A stretch of DNA of 64,000 nt from an uncultured Verrucomicrobiota bacterium (GTDB lineage Bacteria > Verrucomicrobiota > Kiritimatiellia > CAIQIC01 > Lenti-01), in contig CALKWZ010000012.1 of NCBI GenBank assembly GCA_938003985.1, positions 27,271 through 91,270 on the forward strand, read 5' to 3'. This document shows, piece after piece, positions 34,420 to 42,713 of the stretch. Made by a program: the position numbers and the translations under genes. Under the pieces are notes generated by a model that was not told where the DNA came from, searched no databases, and was given only the letters and a program-made list of their open reading frames with translations. Position 1 is the stretch's first letter. Every line of letters starts with the position of its first letter.

Positions 34420-35589
34420 ATGCCCATTCCCAGCCAACGCGTCGGTCGCTTCACGGAATCGGTCATCCGCCGCATGACGCGGGTCGCCATGGAATGCGGC
34501 GCCGTCAACCTGTCGCAAGGGTTTCCCGACTTCGATCCGCCCGAGGAACTGCGCCGCGCCCTCGAGAAAACCGCCCACGCGGGCCCCCACCAGTATGCCG
34601 TGACCTGGGGCGCCCCCGGCTTCCGGCGCGCGCTCGCCCGCAAGCAGGCCCATTTCACCGGGCTGCCCATCGACCCCGACGCGAACCTCGTCGTCACCTG
34701 CGGCAGCACCGAAGCGATGATGGCCGCCATGATGACCGCCTGCAACCCGGGCGACAAGGTGGTCGTCTTTTCCCCGTTCTACGAAAACTACGTCGCCGAC
34801 ACCATCCTCTCCGGCGCGGAGCCGATCTACGTGCCCCTGCGCCCGCCCGATTTCTCGTTCGATCCCGCCGAATTGCGCCGGGCCTTCGAGCAGCGGCCCA
34901 AGGCGCTCATCCTGTGCAATCCGTCGAATCCGACCGGCAAGGTCTTCACCCGCGACGAACTGCTGCAGATCGCGGCCCTGGCGGAGGAATTCGACGCCTA
35001 CGTCATCACCGACGAAGTCTACGAGCACATCGTCTACGCGCCGCATCGCCACGTCTATTTCTCGACGCTGCCCGGCATGTTCGCGCGCACCGTTTCGTGC
35101 AGTTCGCTCTCGAAGACCTATTCCATCACCGGCTGGCGGCTGGGATATGTGATCGCCGCTCCCGCCTTCATCGACGGCGCGCGCAAGGTGCACGACTTCC
35201 TGACCGTCGGGGCCGCCGCCCCGTTGCAGGAGGCCGCCATCGCCGGGTTGGAGATGCCGGAGGCCTACTACGCCCATCTGGCTGAAATCTATGCCGCGAA
35301 GCGCGACTTGTTCCTCGGCGGCCTGCGCGCCGCGGGCCTGACTTTCACCGAGCCCGAGGGCGCCTACTACGTCATGGTCGACGTGTCCGAATTCGGCGCG
35401 CCGGACGACGTCGCCTTCTGCGAGTGGCTTGCGCGGGAAGTCGGCGTGGCCGCCGTGCCCGGCTCCAGCTTCTTCCGCGAACCGGTGAACCATCTGATCC
35501 GGTTCCACTTCGCCAAGCGGGAAGACACCTTGCGCGAAGCGATCGCGCGCCTGGCCAAGCTGCGCGAAAAGGCCGCCGCGCGCCGCTAG
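34420..35589 (+). CDS. class I/II aminotransferase (kynurenine/methionine type)
   Basis: 389-residue PLP-dependent aminotransferase. Motifs are GAVNLSQGFPDFDPPEEL at the N-terminus, SNPTGKVFTRDEL, TDEVYEHIVY (PLP-binding Asp), and the Schiff-base lysine in SLSKTYSITGWRLGY (about residue 233), with the conserved arginine in LIRFHFAKREDTL. The NLSQGFPDF and VCGSTEA patterns place it nearest YbdL/kynurenine-oxoglutarate-type enzymes that use methionine or aromatic amino acids. Preceded by AAGGA, in a unit with codB. Its last bases overlap the stop of the convergent GEVED gene. Confidence 0.92.
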   Translation: MPIPSQRVGRFTESVIRRMTRVAMECGAVNLSQGFPDFDPPEELRRALEKTAHAGPHQYAVTWGAPGFRRALARKQAHFTGLPIDPDANLVVTCGSTEAMMAAMMTACNPGDKVVVFSPFYENYVADTILSGAEPIYVPLRPPDFSFDPAELRRAFEQRPKALILCNPSNPTGKVFTRDELLQIAALAEEFDAYVITDEVYEHIVYAPHRHVYFSTLPGMFARTVSCSSLSKTYSITGWRLGYVIAAPAFIDGARKVHDFLTVGAAAPLQEAAIAGLEMPEAYYAHLAEIYAAKRDLFLGGLRAAGLTFTEPEGAYYVMVDVSEFGAPDDVAFCEWLAREVGVAAVPGSSFFREPVNHLIRFHFAKREDTLREAIARLAKLREKAAARR

Positions 35590-38500
35590 GGCGGCGGCGG
35601 GGAAAACGGCGCGACGACGCGGTAGTGCTTCGCCGTTTCCGCCGCGTTGGTGTCGCGCTGCAGCAGCGGCGGAGCGCTCACCCACGGTCCCCACGCCGTC
35701 CACGGCGGACTGGCCGTGCTCGGCAGGTCGAGAATGTACTGCGTTTCGTAGATCGCGTTGGTGTCGCCCATCCACTCGATCGTGATTTCGTTCGTGGCGG
35801 TGTGCGCGACGTTGGTGATCCAGAACGTGTTGGTGTCGGGCGCTTGCTGGTAGATCGTGAACTCGTGGTCCTCCACCTCGCCGTCCGCGGCGTAGCCCGT
35901 GTATGCCAGCCCGGGGCCGCTGGCGAAGCGGAACCGGCCGACGACCGGCCCCACCCACGCCCGGGCGGGGATGCTGAACACAAGGGCCGAGAAGCCCGCG
36001 GGCATGGCGCGATCGGAAGCGATCTGCTCTCCGGCGTCGGCCCAGCTGCCGTTGGCGTCGAAATCCAGCCAGCCGTTCAGATAACCGTTGGTGGAACAGA
36101 TCACGCCCAGCGCCGAACTCGGATCGCCCCGCACGAGCGGCGCGCCGGCGACGACGAACACCCCGTCCTCGTCGTCCGTTGCGGCCAGGTCGTCGCCGTC
36201 GGCCGCGGCGGTCGGCTGGCCGTCGGGATCGAGGTCGGGGGCCGTGGCGCCGAGATAGTAGACCGGGACGGACGGGATCAGGTGCCGGGCGCCGTCGTTG
36301 GCCAGCACCGTGGGATAGGTTGGATCGGGCGCGTCGCCGAAATCCAGCACCTGCAGCCGCACTTCGTAGTCCTCGACTTCGCCGTCCGTTTCCGCGCCGG
36401 TGTACGCCGGCACCGCCGGCGGATAGGTCGTGAACCGCCAGCGGGATTGGGGACCGCCGGAAACGAAGGCGGGCGGAGTCGGCGCGGAGAGGCTCACCAG
36501 ATTCGGCCCGGGCGCCAACGGGTAATTGAGGCACACCTGCTCGCCGGGATCGATCCACGTGCCGTTGCCGTTCCAGTCGATCCAGGCATTGAGGAATCCG
36601 GGCACGGAGGCGACGACCGGCACGGGCACGGTCGCGCCCGCCACCAAGACGGCGGGCACTCCCACGCCGTCTTCGTCGTCGAGACCGGCCGGAGGATTGT
36701 TGTCGTCGCCGGTGGCGGTGCCGTCGGGCTGGCCATCGGGCTCGGCATCGACGGCGGCGCCGAGGAAGACGCCCGGCACGAGGACGTGCCGCGCGCCGTT
36801 GTTGATCAGCAGGGTCGGATAGCCGACGATCAAAGGCGAATCGTTGGCGTCGCCGAAGTCGAATTCCTCCTCTTCCGCCTGCTGGATGCTCAGGGCGTAA
36901 TCCTCCACCTCGCCGTTGGCCACCAGGCCGGTGTAGGTCATGGCCACCGGCAACGTGGTGAAACGGAAGCGGGCGAACGTGGAAACGGCATTCGAGCTGG
37001 TCGGCACGCTGACGACCACGACGTTGGTGCCGGCGACGACCGGCGTGCCCGCAAGGACGTTTTCGCCGAAATCCCCCCACCACCCGTTGGCGTCGAAATC
37101 CACCCAGGCCGAGACGATGCCCGAGACCGACGCCACGACCTGCACGGTGGCCACCTGGCCGGCCACCCAGCCGTTCAGGAACGTCACGCCGTCCTCGTCT
37201 TTCAGGTTCGCCAGATCGTCGCCCGTGGCCGTGGCGTCGGGCTGCCCGTCCGCTTCCGCATCGATCAAAGCGCCCAGGTAGATGCCCGGCACGACGACGT
37301 GCCGCGCGCCGTCGCTGGCCAGCAAGGTCTGGTAGGGCGCGTCCGGCGCATCGCCGAAGTCGAGGTCGACTTCTTCCTCCAGGATGGCCGAGAGATAGTC
37401 CTCGACTTCGCCGTCGACGGCCGACCCCGTGAAGCCCAGCGGCGCCTGCACGGTACAGAACCGGAAGCGGGCGAACGTGGGACCGATGGCGGCGCCCCCC
37501 GGCACGGCGAACGTCAGGACGTTGGTGCCCGCCGCCAGCGCTTGGATGCCGAAGACGTTTTCATTGGCCTCGATCCAGGATCCGTTGCCGTTGAAGTCGA
37601 CCCAGGCGTGCAGATAGCCGGAGGTCGCCGCCACCACCTGGATGGTGGCCACCTGGCCCGCCACCCAGCCGTTCAGGAACGTCACGCCGTCTTCGTCGGC
37701 GAGATTGGCCAGATCGTCGCCCGTGGCCGTGGCGTCGGGTTGGCCGTCTGCCTCGGAATCGATCAGGGCGCCCAGGTAGATGCCCGGCACGACGACGTGC
37801 CGCGCGCCGTCGTTGGCCAGCAAGGTGGGATAAGCCGGGTCCGGCGCATCGCCGAAGTCCAGCACCTCCGGCTCCTCCTCGAAACGGTTGTGGAACACGG
37901 AGACGTCGCTCAGGCGCAACGGCGGCGGCTCTTCCTGCTGGGCCCCCAGGTCGAGGGCGAGGTCGTCGATCCAGGTGCTGATCTTCAGCGACAGGCTGCG
38001 ATTCATCAGCACGTCGTTGGTCCCGTTGTACGAAGCGACGATGACCAGATAGCGCGGATCCGTTGGCTGAAGCCCGGGCGGTACCACCGCGAACGACAGT
38101 TGGCGCGTGGCCGATTGTCCGTGCGGGATGGTGCCGAAGTCCCAGGTCGGCACGAAATAGCCGCCGGCCGGCTTGTGCTCCGGATCCGGATCCTCCGGAT
38201 TCCAGCAATACCAGCCCCACTGGTCTTCGTTGATCGCCTCGATGAAGGGCGCCTCGCCTTCGCGATAGGGCCCGGCGGGATAGTTGAACGCCAGGGGCAG
38301 CTTGTTGGTGTCGCCGATGGCGAATTCCGCCGCGAGTTTGACGTCGATCAGCGGGCCGACGTAGGGCATCTCGCTGAGATCCCGGGGCCGCGATTCGCCG
38401 TGGCTGTTGGATCCCGCGGCCCAGCCGGCTTCGATGGTCGTGTCGTTGTGGATCGTGGCCTGGATGCTGAATCCCTGGATGGGCGTACCCGGCCCGCCCA

Positions 38501-38777
38501 CGTAGACGACGTTGTCCACGTAGCCGGTGATGGCGTTGGCGCCCAGTCCACCGGAGACCTCGTCGTAGAACTCGTTCGTCCGCACGGTTTCGCTTCCGCC
38601 GCCATCGATGAACCACTGCCCTTGGGCGGCGGTGGGATCGACGGGCGGTCCCGTCATCAGCGTCGGCAATTGCACCGGCGGCTTGGTAACGGACAGCGAA
38701 GGCGCCCCCTCGCACCAACACGCGAACCAGAGCAACACTCCTGCCCCGCACCCCGCAAACGCCCGCATCGTTTTCAT
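35586..38777 (-). CDS. secreted multi-GEVED-domain surface protein
   Basis: 1063-residue exported protein. A signal peptide (AFAGCGAGVLLWFACWCEG) is followed by a unique region (about 25-300). Four GEVED-type repeats then follow, each about 165 residues: starts near 305, 471, 637 and 810. Each begins with LDFGDAPDPxYPT and ends VDGEVEDY. Acidic DxDG-type motifs (DSEADGQPDATATGDDLANL) suggest calcium binding. The last about 90 residues are different. Start ATG 38777 is chosen over an upstream ATG because GGGAG precedes it. Stop codon overlaps the aminotransferase stop in a shared CTAG. GEVED proteins are usually surface or adhesion proteins; the function here is unknown. Confidence 0.85.
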   Translation of the reverse strand: MKTMRAFAGCGAGVLLWFACWCEGAPSLSVTKPPVQLPTLMTGPPVDPTAAQGQWFIDGGGSETVRTNEFYDEVSGGLGANAITGYVDNVVYVGGPGTPIQGFSIQATIHNDTTIEAGWAAGSNSHGESRPRDLSEMPYVGPLIDVKLAAEFAIGDTNKLPLAFNYPAGPYREGEAPFIEAINEDQWGWYCWNPEDPDPEHKPAGGYFVPTWDFGTIPHGQSATRQLSFAVVPPGLQPTDPRYLVIVASYNGTNDVLMNRSLSLKISTWIDDLALDLGAQQEEPPPLRLSDVSVFHNRFEEEPEVLDFGDAPDPAYPTLLANDGARHVVVPGIYLGALIDSEADGQPDATATGDDLANLADEDGVTFLNGWVAGQVATIQVVAATSGYLHAWVDFNGNGSWIEANENVFGIQALAAGTNVLTFAVPGGAAIGPTFARFRFCTVQAPLGFTGSAVDGEVEDYLSAILEEEVDLDFGDAPDAPYQTLLASDGARHVVVPGIYLGALIDAEADGQPDATATGDDLANLKDEDGVTFLNGWVAGQVATVQVVASVSGIVSAWVDFDANGWWGDFGENVLAGTPVVAGTNVVVVSVPTSSNAVSTFARFRFTTLPVAMTYTGLVANGEVEDYALSIQQAEEEEFDFGDANDSPLIVGYPTLLINNGARHVLVPGVFLGAAVDAEPDGQPDGTATGDDNNPPAGLDDEDGVGVPAVLVAGATVPVPVVASVPGFLNAWIDWNGNGTWIDPGEQVCLNYPLAPGPNLVSLSAPTPPAFVSGGPQSRWRFTTYPPAVPAYTGAETDGEVEDYEVRLQVLDFGDAPDPTYPTVLANDGARHLIPSVPVYYLGATAPDLDPDGQPTAAADGDDLAATDDEDGVFVVAGAPLVRGDPSSALGVICSTNGYLNGWLDFDANGSWADAGEQIASDRAMPAGFSALVFSIPARAWVGPVVGRFRFASGPGLAYTGYAADGEVEDHEFTIYQQAPDTNTFWITNVAHTATNEITIEWMGDTNAIYETQYILDLPSTASPPWTAWGPWVSAPPLLQRDTNAAETAKHYRVVAPFSPPPP

Positions 38778-38910
38778 GCGCCCGCTCCCTTCGGAGAGAT
38801 CCCGCGCCGCACCGGTTTTCTCCCTCTCCATCCACTAGGGAACTTCCGCGGACGTGCCGGGTCAACCCGTTCCGCATGAAAATCGCGTTAATCCAGCCCC
38901 CGCCTTAACG

Positions 38911-39510
38911 TTACCGCTCGCGGTACAGCACCTGGATTTCCACGTTGGTGTAGGCGCCCAGGAACTGGGCCATCACGTGCCGGCAACTGGCGCACGGGTA
39001 GAGATCGGTATACAGCCGCACGCGGCCCGCCGCGGACGGATCGGGCAGGTGCGCCGCCAGATCTTCGAGAATCTTGCATTCGGTGTCCATGTAGCGCGGC
39101 CAGCAGTCCTCGCCCTCGATCTCGTCGGCGTGGTTCACGCACAGGATTTCGAAACGTCCCTTTTTGCACCGCGGCGAAACGTCCGGGATCAACGCGGCGG
39201 CCTCGGCGGACAACCCGCCCAAGCCGTTGATGCCGCTGTGGGCGTAATACTCCGTCTTGTCGAGACCTTCGATTTGCGCCACCGCCCAGGCGAAGTTGTT
39301 CCGCCGCCGGTTTTTTTCCGGCAACCGCGCGCGCACGGTTTCGATGCGCGCCAGGGCCGGATCGTCGCGGCCGGGTTCGATCAGCCGGATTTCCGGCAAG
39401 CGCTCCACCGCGGCCGGGGCGGGCGGATCCGCCCACGCGGCGCCGGCCAGCCACGCCGCCGCCAGGCCGCAAAACAGAGCCGTCATCAACCGCCGCCGCA
39501 GGTGTGCCAT
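38911..39510 (-). CDS. secreted deaminase-like (YwqJ/BURPS668_1122-type) protein
   Basis: 199-residue exported protein. A signal peptide (RRRLMTALFCGLAAAWLAG) is followed by a nucleotide-deaminase-like fold as in bacterial toxin deaminases. The YYAHSGINGLGG motif, the glutamate-containing helix DTECKILEDLAAHL, and the zinc-binding YPCASCRHV (PCxxC) near residue 180, followed by FLGAYTNVEIQVLY, all match that family. The usual [HC]xE motif appears as TEC, so activity is uncertain. ATG 39510 is chosen because GGAG precedes it. It is the last gene of the sensor-kinase operon, 14 bases after the phosphatase stop, which is unusual for a toxin-like domain. Confidence 0.7.
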   Translation of the reverse strand: MAHLRRRLMTALFCGLAAAWLAGAAWADPPAPAAVERLPEIRLIEPGRDDPALARIETVRARLPEKNRRRNNFAWAVAQIEGLDKTEYYAHSGINGLGGLSAEAAALIPDVSPRCKKGRFEILCVNHADEIEGEDCWPRYMDTECKILEDLAAHLPDPSAAGRVRLYTDLYPCASCRHVMAQFLGAYTNVEIQVLYRER

Positions 39511-39524
39511 GGAGTTCTCCGGTT

Positions 39525-40691
39525 TCAATGTTTGACCACGATGGCGGTCATGTCGTCTTGCCGCGGACTATGGGGATCGCTGAAGCGCTGCGCGGCATCG
39601 AGCAAGGACCGGATGACGTCCGCGGCGGGCTGGCCGCGCTCGCGCCGCAGCAGTTCCAGCACGCGCGCCTCGCCGAATTCCTCGCCGTCCTTCGCATGGG
39701 CTTCGAGGATGCCGTCGGTCAACAGCAGGATCCATTCCCCCGGCGCCAGCACGAGCCGCCCCGGCACCAGGCGCTCTTCGGCGCGGTCGATGCCGACCGC
39801 CGCGGCATTCGGCGCCAGCTGGTTCCGGACATCGCCGTCCGGCCCCAGCACGTAGCCTGGCGGATGTCCGGCGTTGACGTACCGCCAGACCCCCGTCGCG
39901 GGATCGAGTTCGGCGAAGAGCAGCGTGATGAAACGCTCGTCGCCGAGATCCTCGATCAGCAAATGCCGGGATTGCGCCAGGATGTCCTCGAAACCCAGGC
40001 CCGACAATGCCAACGCGCGCAGATAGGCGCGCGCATCGGCCATGAGCAGGGCCGGTCCGAGGCCGTGCCCGGTGACGTCCCCCACCACGACCAGCAGCCG
40101 CCCCCCGGGCGTCGGAATGAAGTCGAAATAGTCGCCGCCGGTGGCGGTGGCCGGGCGCGAGGCGCCCGCGATGTCGTAACCAGGCAGCAACGGCGGTCCG
40201 GCGGGGAACAGCTGTTGCTGGACTTCGCGCGCGATGCGGAATTCCTCTTCCTGCGCCAGCAGCGCGCGTTCGGCTTCGCGGTGGGCGCGGCGTTCTTCCG
40301 CCTCGGCCAGTTCCCGCGCCACGGCGGCCACCAGGCGGGTCAGGTTGCCCTTCATCAGATAGTCCTGCGCGCCCGCCCGCATCGCCGCCACCGCCGCTTC
40401 TTCGCCGATCACGCCGGACACGATGATGAACGGCACGTCGAACGCGGACGACCGCACGATTTCCAGGGCCTCCGTGGAACTGAAGCGCGGCATGCTGTGG
40501 TCGGAAAAGATGACGTCCCATTTCTGCTTGTCCAGCGCGTCCATCAGGTCTTCCGCGTTGTCCACCCGGCGGGCGTCGGGCGCATAGCCGCCCGCCCGCA
40601 GCTGCTCCAGCAGCAGCAGCGCGTCGATTTCGGAATCCTCGATCACGAGGACCTTCAGCGGCTTGGAACCGGCGGCGGTGGCGGCGCTCAT
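39525..40691 (-). CDS. receiver-PP2C phosphatase (RsbU-type) response regulator
   Basis: 388-residue two-domain protein. A receiver domain (about 12-130) has the phosphorylatable aspartate in VIFSDHSMPRF (about 60). After a coiled linker (ELAEAEERRAHREAERALL), an RsbU-type SpoIIE/PP2C domain (about 170-388) has GGDYFDFI, VVGDVTGHGLGPALL and the final DDMTAIVVKH. Such proteins dephosphorylate anti-sigma-factor antagonists when phosphorylated. No anti-sigma partner is in the window. ATG 40691 overlaps the stop of the upstream kinase (ATGA). Confidence 0.92.
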   Translation of the reverse strand: MSAATAAGSKPLKVLVIEDSEIDALLLLEQLRAGGYAPDARRVDNAEDLMDALDKQKWDVIFSDHSMPRFSSTEALEIVRSSAFDVPFIIVSGVIGEEAAVAAMRAGAQDYLMKGNLTRLVAAVARELAEAEERRAHREAERALLAQEEEFRIAREVQQQLFPAGPPLLPGYDIAGASRPATATGGDYFDFIPTPGGRLLVVVGDVTGHGLGPALLMADARAYLRALALSGLGFEDILAQSRHLLIEDLGDERFITLLFAELDPATGVWRYVNAGHPPGYVLGPDGDVRNQLAPNAAAVGIDRAEERLVPGRLVLAPGEWILLLTDGILEAHAKDGEEFGEARVLELLRRERGQPAADVIRSLLDAAQRFSDPHSPRQDDMTAIVVKH

Positions 40692-42232
40692 GGCGTTCCT
40701 CCGGGTGCGGGAACCGGCAGATACACGGCGAACGTGGAGCCCCGGCCGACCTGGCTGTCCACGTCGATCCAGCCGCCATGCTGCTGCACGATGCCGTAGA
40801 CGGTGGACAGCCCCAGCCCCGTGCCTTGGCCTTTGGCTTTCGTGGTGAAAAACGGCTCGAACAGCCGCGGCAGGATTTCCGGCGGAATGCCCGTGCCCGC
40901 ATCCGTCACGGACAAACAGACGAACGCCCCGGCCCGCCAGGGCGGTCCCCGCCGCGCCGCCTCCGCCGCGGCCACTTCCCGGGGCTGCACGCCGATGGAG
41001 ATCGCGCCGCCGGCGGGCATCGCGTCGCGCGCGTTCACCACCAGATTGAGCAAAATCTGCTCGAGCTGGTTCGCGTCGCCGTGGACGACCGCGGGCGCGG
41101 CGGAGAATTCGCACCGCAGCTCGAAGGTCTTGCCGAGCAAGCGCTGGAGCATGGTCCCCATCTGCCCCACCCGCTCCTTCAGGTCCAGATCCTCGACCGC
41201 CAGCACCTGCTTGCGGCTGATCGCCAGCAACTGGCGCGTCAGCGCGATGCCGCGTTCCGTGGCCTGGCGGATCTCGGCCACGTCGGCATGGGCCGGATCG
41301 TCCGCGGCGATTTCGGCCGCCAGCACGTCGGCGAACCCGAGGATGGCCTGCAGGATGTTGTTGAAATCGTGGGCCACGCCGCCGGCCAGCTGGCCGATGC
41401 TTTCCATTTTCTGCGACTGGAACAGCTGCTGCTGCAGCCGGCGTTCGGCGGTGACGTCGCGGACGTAGAGGAGCGCGCCGGTCTGCCGGCCGCTGCGGCG
41501 TTCCACCAGCGGATAGGCGAACACGCTGAATTCCCCGGGCCCCAGCGCGGTTTCCAGGGCGCAGACGATTTGCGCCGGCTGGCCGTCCCGGAGGGTGGCG
41601 GTCCGGATCTGTTCGGCCGCGGCCGGACACAGCCCGCCGGCCGCGCGCCCGACCAGCGGCATCCGGTCCGGGAACAGTTTTTCCATCGTGGAATTGGTCC
41701 GCACGATTTTCAGGTCCGCATCCAGCACGACGAGGCCGTCCTGCACGCTGGAAAACACGTCGACGAGGAAGTCGCGCTCTTCTTCCAGGCGGGTTTCGGC
41801 TTCCCGGCGCCGGCGGGCGCTCTCCGCGGCCTCGACGGCGCGGCGCACGGCCAGACCGAGCCGGCGCAGATGCTCCTTCATGACGTAGTCCGTCGCCCCC
41901 AGCCGCACGGCTTCCACCGCGCGTTCCTCGCCGATGGAGCCCGACACGAAGATGAAGGGCGTTTCGGGACCGAGGGCCCGCGTCCGCTGCAACGCCTCCG
42001 TACCGCAGTAGTGCGGCAGGCTGTAGTCCGAAATCACCACGTCCACGTCGCCCTGGGCCAGGGCACGCTCGAAGTCGTCCGGTTCCGACACCACGACGAG
42101 GTCGCAATCCACGCATTCCGCGCTGAGCATTTCGCGGACGAGCAAGGCGTCCGTGGGATTGTCCTCCAGATGGAGGATTTTCAGCCGCTTGGCCGGCGGC
42201 GGCACGGTCTCGTTGGCGCGGGTCGCATCCAT
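40688..42232 (-). CDS. receiver-PAS-histidine kinase
   Basis: 514-residue cytoplasmic protein. An N-terminal receiver (about 17-135) has its aspartate in VDVVISDYSLPHY (about 68), so it can be phosphorylated by an upstream kinase. A PAS domain (about 160-270) and a kinase module follow, with His in GGVAHDFNNILQAI (about 290) and ATP-binding motifs NARDAMPAGG, DAGTGIPPEI and GTGLGLSTVYG. Placing a receiver ahead of a kinase allows a relay from the three-sensor kinase upstream. It sits 12 bases after the small response regulator. Confidence 0.93.
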   Translation of the reverse strand: MDATRANETVPPPAKRLKILHLEDNPTDALLVREMLSAECVDCDLVVVSEPDDFERALAQGDVDVVISDYSLPHYCGTEALQRTRALGPETPFIFVSGSIGEERAVEAVRLGATDYVMKEHLRRLGLAVRRAVEAAESARRRREAETRLEEERDFLVDVFSSVQDGLVVLDADLKIVRTNSTMEKLFPDRMPLVGRAAGGLCPAAAEQIRTATLRDGQPAQIVCALETALGPGEFSVFAYPLVERRSGRQTGALLYVRDVTAERRLQQQLFQSQKMESIGQLAGGVAHDFNNILQAILGFADVLAAEIAADDPAHADVAEIRQATERGIALTRQLLAISRKQVLAVEDLDLKERVGQMGTMLQRLLGKTFELRCEFSAAPAVVHGDANQLEQILLNLVVNARDAMPAGGAISIGVQPREVAAAEAARRGPPWRAGAFVCLSVTDAGTGIPPEILPRLFEPFFTTKAKGQGTGLGLSTVYGIVQQHGGWIDVDSQVGRGSTFAVYLPVPAPGGTP

Positions 42233-42244
42233 GCGGCACCTTCC

Positions 42245-42709
42245 TCAGGCCGGCCCCGGGGCGCGGGGCGGCGGCGACGGTTCGTTGAGAAAACCCCAGA
42301 ACAGGCCGATTTCGCGCACGGCGCGGATGAAGTCGTCGAAATTCAGCGGTTTGACGACATAGGCGTTCACGCCGCTCTCGTAGCTGCGCACCAGATCCGC
42401 CTCCTCCCGCGACGAGGTCAGCATCACGACGGGGATGAGCCGCAGCGCCGGATCGTTCTTGAGGATCCGCAGCACTTCCAGGCCGTCCACTTTCGGCATC
42501 TTGATGTCCAGCAGGATCACGGCGGGCTCCCCTTGCGTGCGGGCCGCGTATTTGCCGCGGCGGAAAAGGAAATCCAGCGCTTCCGCGCCGTCGTGGACCA
42601 CTTCCACCGGATTGACCATGTGGCTGTCCGCCAGCGCGGCGAGCGTCAGCTCGACGTCGTTGGGATTGTCCTCGGCCAGCAGGATGTATTTGCCGCTCGT
42701 CGCATTCAT
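42245..42709 (-). CDS. single-domain response regulator (Rcp1/CheY-like)
   Basis: 154-residue stand-alone receiver. The acidic pair is in LLAEDNPNDVELTL, the phosphorylatable aspartate in VILLDIKMPKVDGLEVL (about 72), and the conserved Thr and Lys in VVMLTSSREEADL and VVKPLNF. This fits the Rcp1 subgroup that pairs with phytochrome-type kinases. It sits 4 bases after the three-sensor kinase and could pass phosphate from it to the next genes. A Pro-rich tail (SPPPRAPGPA) ends the chain. Confidence 0.95.
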   Translation of the reverse strand: MNATSGKYILLAEDNPNDVELTLAALADSHMVNPVEVVHDGAEALDFLFRRGKYAARTQGEPAVILLDIKMPKVDGLEVLRILKNDPALRLIPVVMLTSSREEADLVRSYESGVNAYVVKPLNFDDFIRAVREIGLFWGFLNEPSPPPRAPGPA

Positions 42710-42713
42710 CGCG

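Noticed and set aside
38911..39510. Polymorphic toxin with immunity gene
   Set aside because: No immunity candidate or secretion-linked toxin module is adjacent; the protein is a short secreted unit ending a signalling operon.
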